A stretch of DNA of 36,406 nucleotides, taken from assembly GCA_022827025.1 (NCBI GenBank), contig JAJDTT010000105.1, positions 1 to 36,406 of the forward strand, given 5' to 3'. The stretch is from Acidobacteriota bacterium. GTDB lineage: Bacteria > Acidobacteriota > UBA6911 > RPQK01 > JAJDTT01. A program made the position numbers and the translations under genes. A model generated the notes under the pieces. That model did not search any database. It had not been told where the DNA came from and saw only the letters and a list, made by a program, of their open reading frames with translations. This document shows, piece by piece, positions 31,908 through 36,406 of this stretch. The stretch's first letter is position 1. The number at the start of each line of letters is the position of its first letter.

Positions 31908-33426
31908 CCCGGGCGAGGGACTGACAGCCATCGACTGGGGGATCATCGCCCTCTACGCCCTGGGCACCGTGGCCCTGGGATATTTTTACGGACGGCGTCA
32001 GTCCAGCCTCAAGGAATATTTCACCGGCGGCGGGCGCATGAACGCCATCCTGGTGGGGTTCTCCATCTACGCGACCGGTCTGAGCACCATCTCCTACCTG
32101 GCGGTCCCCGGCGAGGCCATCGGCAAGGGCCCCGGGGCCATGTTCAACAACTTCATGGTCTATCCCATCCTCTACCTGGTCATCGGCTACGTCTTCCTTC
32201 CGCTCTACATGCGCCGGCGCGTCACCAGCGCCTACGAATACCTGGAAGACCGGCTGGGTTTGCGGATCCGGCTCCTGGGAGCCGTCATATTCGTGCTCTC
32301 GCGCCTGATCTGGATGTCGCTTCTCGTCTACCTGTCGGCCAAGGCCATGACCGTGATGTTGGGCGTGGACGAATCGTGGATTCCGGTGGTCATCCTGGTG
32401 ACGGGATTCGTGGCCGTGATCTACACGTCGGTCGGCGGTCTGCGGACCGTCGTCATCACGGACACCCTCCAGTTGACCCTCATGCTGGGGGGAGCCTGGC
32501 TCGTGATCGGGATCGTGACCTGGCAACTGGGCGGCGTCACCTGGGTCCCCACCTCCTGGCAGCCCCATTGGGACCACCAGCCGTGGTTCAGCCTCGACCC
32601 GGCGGTTCGGGTCACGGTCTTCGGATCGGTGATCTACGTCACCCTCGAGGGAATCTGTGGAGCCGCCTCCGACCAAACCCACGTCCAGAGATATATGGCC
32701 ACGGGGAGCCTGAAGGCGGCTCGGCGCTCCATGATCGCCAATATCCTTGCCGGTCTCGCCGTCGTCCTCACTCTCTGGATCACCGGGCTCGCCCTTCTCG
32801 GGTACGTGCAGCAGGCGGCTCAGACGCTTCCCTCCCACATCAACGTCGGCCAGGGGGCCGACAGCGTATTTCCCTATTTCATTGCCTACGTGCTGCCTCC
32901 CGGCATCTCCGGGCTCGTGGTGTCGGCCATGTTCGCGGCCGGCATGTCCAGCGTCGACTCGGGCGTCAACTCCATCACCGCCGTGGTCAGCCGCGATTTT
33001 CTGCACCGGTTCGGGAGATTGCCGGCCAGCCGGCGCGCCCGCACCCGCCTGGCCAAGATCATGGCGTTCTCCATCGGCATGATCGTGGTGGTGGTCGGCT
33101 CCCTGATCGACAACGTGCCGGGGAACATCTGGGCGGTCGGCCAGAAGACCTCGGGGCTGCTCTCGACTCCCCTGTTCGCCCTCTTCCTGTTCGCCTTGTT
33201 CGTCCGCTTCGCCACGCCCCTGGGAGTCGTCTGCGGCACCGTGACCGGCATCACCGCCGCCGTTCTCGTGGCCTACTCCGGACCCATCTTCGGATTCGAT
33301 TCGGAGACCGGGTACGACCCGGTGAGTTTCATCTGGATCGGACCCATCGCCTTGACGGCGAATCTGCTGGCCGGAAGCCTGGCGAGCTACGTTCACCAGG
33401 CGCTCCGCCGGTTCCGAAAGGGATGA
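31900..33426 (+). CDS. Sodium:solute symporter (SSF family)
   Basis: The 508-residue protein has about 13 predicted membrane helices. SSF motifs include KEYFTGGGRMNAILVGFSIY, LSTISYLAVPGEAIG, VIYTSVGGLRTVVITDTLQ, the GAASDQTHVQRYMAT segment and AMFAAGMSSVDSGVNSITAV. Members use the sodium gradient to import sugars, sialic acids, amino acids or vitamins; the substrate is not predictable here. The start is TTG 31900, strongly supported by a perfect AGGAGG 6 nt upstream, and it lies within the last codons of the DUF2784 gene. Uptake of products from the nearby secreted enzymes is plausible but inferred. Confidence 0.92.
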   Translation: MNSPGEGLTAIDWGIIALYALGTVALGYFYGRRQSSLKEYFTGGGRMNAILVGFSIYATGLSTISYLAVPGEAIGKGPGAMFNNFMVYPILYLVIGYVFLPLYMRRRVTSAYEYLEDRLGLRIRLLGAVIFVLSRLIWMSLLVYLSAKAMTVMLGVDESWIPVVILVTGFVAVIYTSVGGLRTVVITDTLQLTLMLGGAWLVIGIVTWQLGGVTWVPTSWQPHWDHQPWFSLDPAVRVTVFGSVIYVTLEGICGAASDQTHVQRYMATGSLKAARRSMIANILAGLAVVLTLWITGLALLGYVQQAAQTLPSHINVGQGADSVFPYFIAYVLPPGISGLVVSAMFAAGMSSVDSGVNSITAVVSRDFLHRFGRLPASRRARTRLAKIMAFSIGMIVVVVGSLIDNVPGNIWAVGQKTSGLLSTPLFALFLFALFVRFATPLGVVCGTVTGITAAVLVAYSGPIFGFDSETGYDPVSFIWIGPIALTANLLAGSLASYVHQALRRFRKG

Positions 33427-33521
33427 CGCGGGTCGCGGGAGCGGGACTCTGGTAGACTGGGCGAGTACTATCCGGGTCCGATTCGTGGACGTCCGGACCT
33501 GATCCCAAAGAGAGGAATGTC

Positions 33522-34685
33522 ATGAGAAACCACTTGCGAATCTGGTTGGCGGCCCTGTTGTTCTCCGGCGCCGCTCTGGTAGCCAACCACGGGACCCCCA
33601 CGACCGAAGCGCTCATGCGTGACGCCGCCCAGGTCCTGTCCCAGTCCCTGGACCGGGTCCAGCGGTCCTACACACTCTTCCCCTTCGACGCCGATCATCG
33701 GGGCGACTGGCATTACTTCCCCGAAGGGGGATTCACCAGAGTCTATGGTTACGTCCGCAACGGGATCACCTTCAAGCAGATGAACCCCATGCAGAAACAC
33801 CTGGCCAGCGCTCTGCTGGCTTCGGGATTGAGCCGCAGCGGATTCGCCAAGGCGACTCGCGTCATGAGCATGGAAGAGATCATCCGCGCCATCGAGGACG
33901 ACCACACGGGGCACCGCGACGCCGAGAGGTTCCACTTCTCCATCTTCGGAACCCCCGGCGACGAGGGCAACTGGGGCTGGCGGGTGGAGGGACACCATCT
34001 CTCGGTTCACTACACCCTCAAGGACGGCAAGCTCATCTCCTCCAGTCCCACCTTTTTCGGCGCCAATCCCCACGAAGTGGCCCAAGGGGCCCACAAGGGG
34101 ATGAGAGTCCTGGAGCGGGAAGAGGACATGGCGGTCGCCCTGCTCAAGAGCCTGGACCCGGAGCAGCAGCGGCAGGCCATCTACCAGGAGGTGGCGCCCG
34201 AGGACATCCTCACCATGGCCGACCGCCGGGCCAAGATTGAGGGCGCCCTCAAGGGGCTGCCGGCATCCAAGATGACGGAGGCGCAATATGAGGGTCTGAT
34301 GGAGTTGATTGGCGAATACGCCGGCAACATGCCTCAGGAAGTGGCGGCAAGCCGCATGAAAACCGCTCGGGAAACGCCCCGGGATCAACTCTACTTCGCC
34401 TGGGCGGGGCGCATCGGCCGGCCCAAGCCCGAGGCCGTTCCCATCGGCGGCAGGACCACCGGGAACCGGGATTCCAGGGGCAACTACTACCGCGTCCAGG
34501 CCCCCACGTTTCTCATCGAGTACGACAACACCCAGAACCTGAGCAACCACAGTCACTCGGTCTGGCGGGACTACGAGAACGACTTCGGCTACGACGTCCT
34601 GGCGGATCACTACCGGAGATACGATCACGGGACCGGTGGAATCCACTGGGCCGGCCTGGACCGGAGTGACAGCCCGAAAAGGTAG
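33522..34685 (+). CDS. Exported DUF3500 family protein
   Basis: The 387-residue protein has a signal peptide (1-21). The body matches the DUF3500 pattern: RDAAQVLSQSLDRVQRSYTL, DWHYFPEGG, HLASALLASGLSRSGFAKA, EEIIRAIE, RFHFSIFGTPGDEGNWGWRV, EGHHLSVHYTLKDG, FFGANP and, near the C-terminus, FLIEYDNTQNLSNHSHSVWR followed by DYENDFG. The family is common in acidobacteria, planctomycetes and proteobacteria; its activity is not established. The ATG at 33522 is preceded by GAGG at 6 nt. It is 95 bp past the symporter gene and could be in the same transcript. Confidence 0.88.
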   Translation: MRNHLRIWLAALLFSGAALVANHGTPTTEALMRDAAQVLSQSLDRVQRSYTLFPFDADHRGDWHYFPEGGFTRVYGYVRNGITFKQMNPMQKHLASALLASGLSRSGFAKATRVMSMEEIIRAIEDDHTGHRDAERFHFSIFGTPGDEGNWGWRVEGHHLSVHYTLKDGKLISSSPTFFGANPHEVAQGAHKGMRVLEREEDMAVALLKSLDPEQQRQAIYQEVAPEDILTMADRRAKIEGALKGLPASKMTEAQYEGLMELIGEYAGNMPQEVAASRMKTARETPRDQLYFAWAGRIGRPKPEAVPIGGRTTGNRDSRGNYYRVQAPTFLIEYDNTQNLSNHSHSVWRDYENDFGYDVLADHYRRYDHGTGGIHWAGLDRSDSPKR

Positions 34686-34713
34686 CGAGGGACCTGAGGA
34701 AAAAGGACGGGAG

Positions 34714-34787
34714 CGGCGGTTTCCCAACCGCCGAACTCCGAGTGACTCCCGGACACCGAAGCAGGAGCGATTGGAAATCACCCCTGC
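34714..34787. repeat. Two dispersed hairpin repeats
   Basis: CGGCGGTT-TCCC-AACCGCCG lies at 34714-34733, with an 8-bp perfect stem. A longer imperfect hairpin at 34761-34787 has GCAGG/CCTGC outer arms and a GATT-GGA-AATC core. They separate the DUF3500 gene from the BNR gene. The same loop words (TCCC, GGA) appear in the other clusters of the window. Confidence 0.8.
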
Positions 34788-34814
34788 TTGCTTCTTAGAC
34801 GAGGAAGGACGGCA

Positions 34815-36272
34815 ATGAGCAGGACAACGTGGGTATTGTTGTGTCTCTGGTCTGCAATGATGGCGGCCAGCCCGGTGCCGGCGGCCGGCATCATCAGCGT
34901 CACTCGGGGCGGCCCCGACATCAAGGTGCCTCCAACCCAGCCGGACAATGCCACCTGGCGCTACGGGCTGGGCGCCGCCTTCCAGGTCGGTCCGCGCCAG
35001 GCAATTCTGTTTTGCGGCATCCGCCGCGAATACGGTCCCGGAGTCGACTTCGAGATCGGCACCGACGGGATCCTTTTCGACGACCTCTCGGACGTACGGG
35101 CCGACCGGGCCGTCGTCCTTTCTCGAAATCACCTCGAACCCAATCCCAACTCCGATCCTCCCGGAAAGCCGGCCGTCATGGTCAAGTATCCGGTCCAGGG
35201 CGGATTCATTCCCCGAGGGGCAAGGCGCGCGGACGGGTCCGAGTACGAACAGGGCGGGACCGGGTTCGGCGTGGCCAGCGCCATCGGCTGGCCGGCTGCC
35301 AACTCAGATGCGTCCGGCGGCGAAGTCTGGCACTCCGAAAATCCGAGGGGAGTCGAACCTTTCGGAGGAAACGAGCAACACAAGTATTTCGAGGTTCAAC
35401 AATACGCGTTCGATGGCGAGTCGTTCCGGGTTGTGGAAACCCGCAAGGTGGGAGAGTCCGAGCTCATCTCCGGCTGGCGGGTCACCAACCGCGGCTTGGG
35501 CCCGGCCATCCTCGACGGAGAAGACCTGCTTCTGGGGATGGTCGGGGCGCCTGTCCCTCGCTTCGGTACCGTGGCGCCGCAACCCACCGGAGCCGTGCTG
35601 GTGCGCTGGAAGCATCGGAACGGGAAATGGGAAGCGGCGGACATCATCTCCGTGACCGGCGGGGACAATTCGTTCGAGCCCAGCGTGGCGCGCGACCGGG
35701 ACGGCTCCCTTCTCTTCTGCGTGCGCGGCGGCAAGGAGCCGGATTACAACGACGTGCGCATCTGGCGTTCCACGGATCAGGGCCGGAATTGGGAACAGAT
35801 CATCTACGTCCGGGGGATCATCGGCAGCACTCCCATCAACCTCAACCCGGCCACCGACGGCAGCCTTTACGTGGCGTCCAACCTCTACCAGGTTCACATG
35901 CACCCCTGGCCCCACACCTACCGGCTGCCCCGGGACCGCCAGGGGAATCAACGGGGCGGCGGCTGGTTGCGGGAGACTCTGGCGCTGTGGCCTCTGCGGG
36001 CGGACCGAACGGGCCTGGAAACGCCCATCATCGCCCGCGACTGCCGGAGTGAATTCGGAACCCCTCCCGGAGGCTCCACCTGGAACGTGGATCATCCCGT
36101 TGCCGTGAACCTGAGACTACGGGATGGACGCTGGCACAACGTCATGGTGACCCGGATTCTGGAGTACGGAGAGATCGTCCGCCAGTTGGGACCGGCTCCC
36201 CAATCCGGGGCCTACCTCGAGGAGGTCCACTCCTCGGGCAAACCGGTTCCGGCTTGGCGGTTCGAAGACTAG
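34815..36272 (+). CDS. Exported BNR/Asp-box (sialidase-like) beta-propeller protein
   Basis: From ATG 34815 (AAGGA 5 nt upstream) the product is 485 residues with a signal peptide (about 1-24, SPVPAAG). An Asp-box SxDxGxxW motif occurs in IWRSTDQGRNWEQII, within a segment that also has FEPSVARDRDGSLLFCVRGG, the pattern of sialidase-type propellers where strands carry repeated Asp-boxes. Only one clear Asp-box is seen, and the catalytic Arg triad, Tyr and Glu of true sialidases cannot be assigned. It may be a glycosidase, lyase or binding propeller acting outside the cytoplasm. Downstream to 36406 there is no further gene in the window. Confidence 0.75.
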   Translation: MSRTTWVLLCLWSAMMAASPVPAAGIISVTRGGPDIKVPPTQPDNATWRYGLGAAFQVGPRQAILFCGIRREYGPGVDFEIGTDGILFDDLSDVRADRAVVLSRNHLEPNPNSDPPGKPAVMVKYPVQGGFIPRGARRADGSEYEQGGTGFGVASAIGWPAANSDASGGEVWHSENPRGVEPFGGNEQHKYFEVQQYAFDGESFRVVETRKVGESELISGWRVTNRGLGPAILDGEDLLLGMVGAPVPRFGTVAPQPTGAVLVRWKHRNGKWEAADIISVTGGDNSFEPSVARDRDGSLLFCVRGGKEPDYNDVRIWRSTDQGRNWEQIIYVRGIIGSTPINLNPATDGSLYVASNLYQVHMHPWPHTYRLPRDRQGNQRGGGWLRETLALWPLRADRTGLETPIIARDCRSEFGTPPGGSTWNVDHPVAVNLRLRDGRWHNVMVTRILEYGEIVRQLGPAPQSGAYLEEVHSSGKPVPAWRFED

Positions 36273-36406
36273 GAGCCTGCGCGGCAGAAATTGATCTGCT
36301 GCGAAAGCGTATAATCGGTCCATATTTCCCCGATTTCTCGGCGAATAGAACAACTATGCGCCTCTAAATCGTGAAAATCTGGCCTCGATTCTCCACTTTC
36401 TCGCTA

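Noticed and set aside
31783-33396. Long minus-strand open frame opposite the symporter gene
   Set aside because: The translation is rich in His, Asp, Gly and Arg with no family features; it mirrors the hydrophobic transporter codons on the other strand.

Overview
The window is GC-rich bacterial DNA. Several traits together suggest an Acidobacteriota-like heterotroph: M56 peptidases fused to TonB C-terminal domains, DUF1501/DUF1549/DUF1553 proteins, FG-GAP proteins, a sulfatase, DUF3500, and a four-subunit FrdABCD. Planctomycetota or a related phylum is possible, because nothing here is a phylogenetic marker. Shine-Dalgarno sites are common and TTG/GTG starts occur.

Layout. (1) 1-4383, minus strand: a BlaI repressor, an M56 antirepressor-type peptidase with two TonB domains, and the start of a second, tandem M56 paralogue, followed by a separate exported TlpA/ResA-like thioredoxin protein. 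(2) 4646-10640, minus: FG-GAP protein and sulfatase as a tight pair, plus an exported GH32/43-like beta-propeller protein. (3) 10906-17110, plus: a translationally coupled three-gene operon (DUF1501, Ig/DUF1549/DUF1553, PPC-domain protein). (4) 17137-18657, minus: an RpoD-like sigma-70 factor. (5) 18968-20531: a transposase-less cassette with IS66-type ends that carries a uracil-DNA-glycosylase-like gene and is bounded by a perfect 8-bp direct repeat. (6) 20532-25322: accessory DNA with small and degenerate ORFs, an exported ankyrin/MORN protein and an unknown exported protein. (7) 25521-27805, minus: a scrambled defence-like locus made of a tyrosine-recombinase C-terminus, a DNA methyltransferase lacking its DPPF motif and carrying an amber stop, and a class III nucleotide-cyclase-like domain, all joined in one reading frame. 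(8) 28051-31274, minus: frdABCD. (9) 31482-36272, plus: DUF2784, a sodium:solute symporter, DUF3500 and a BNR/Asp-box protein.

The core blocks fit a heterotroph that degrades sulfated or complex glycans (sulfatase, GH-like, FG-GAP, BNR and DUF1501/1553 genes), imports solutes through the SSF symporter, and can use fumarate as an electron acceptor or oxidise succinate.

Two signals stand out beyond the genes. One is a dispersed family of short hairpins, at least 15 copies in seven intergenic clusters, whose stem sequences change in a compensated way while the loop stays close to TCC/GGA. The other is the IS66-ended cassette with its 8-bp target duplication. The cyclase-like fusion is the best candidate for an undescribed or unusual defence-related gene.
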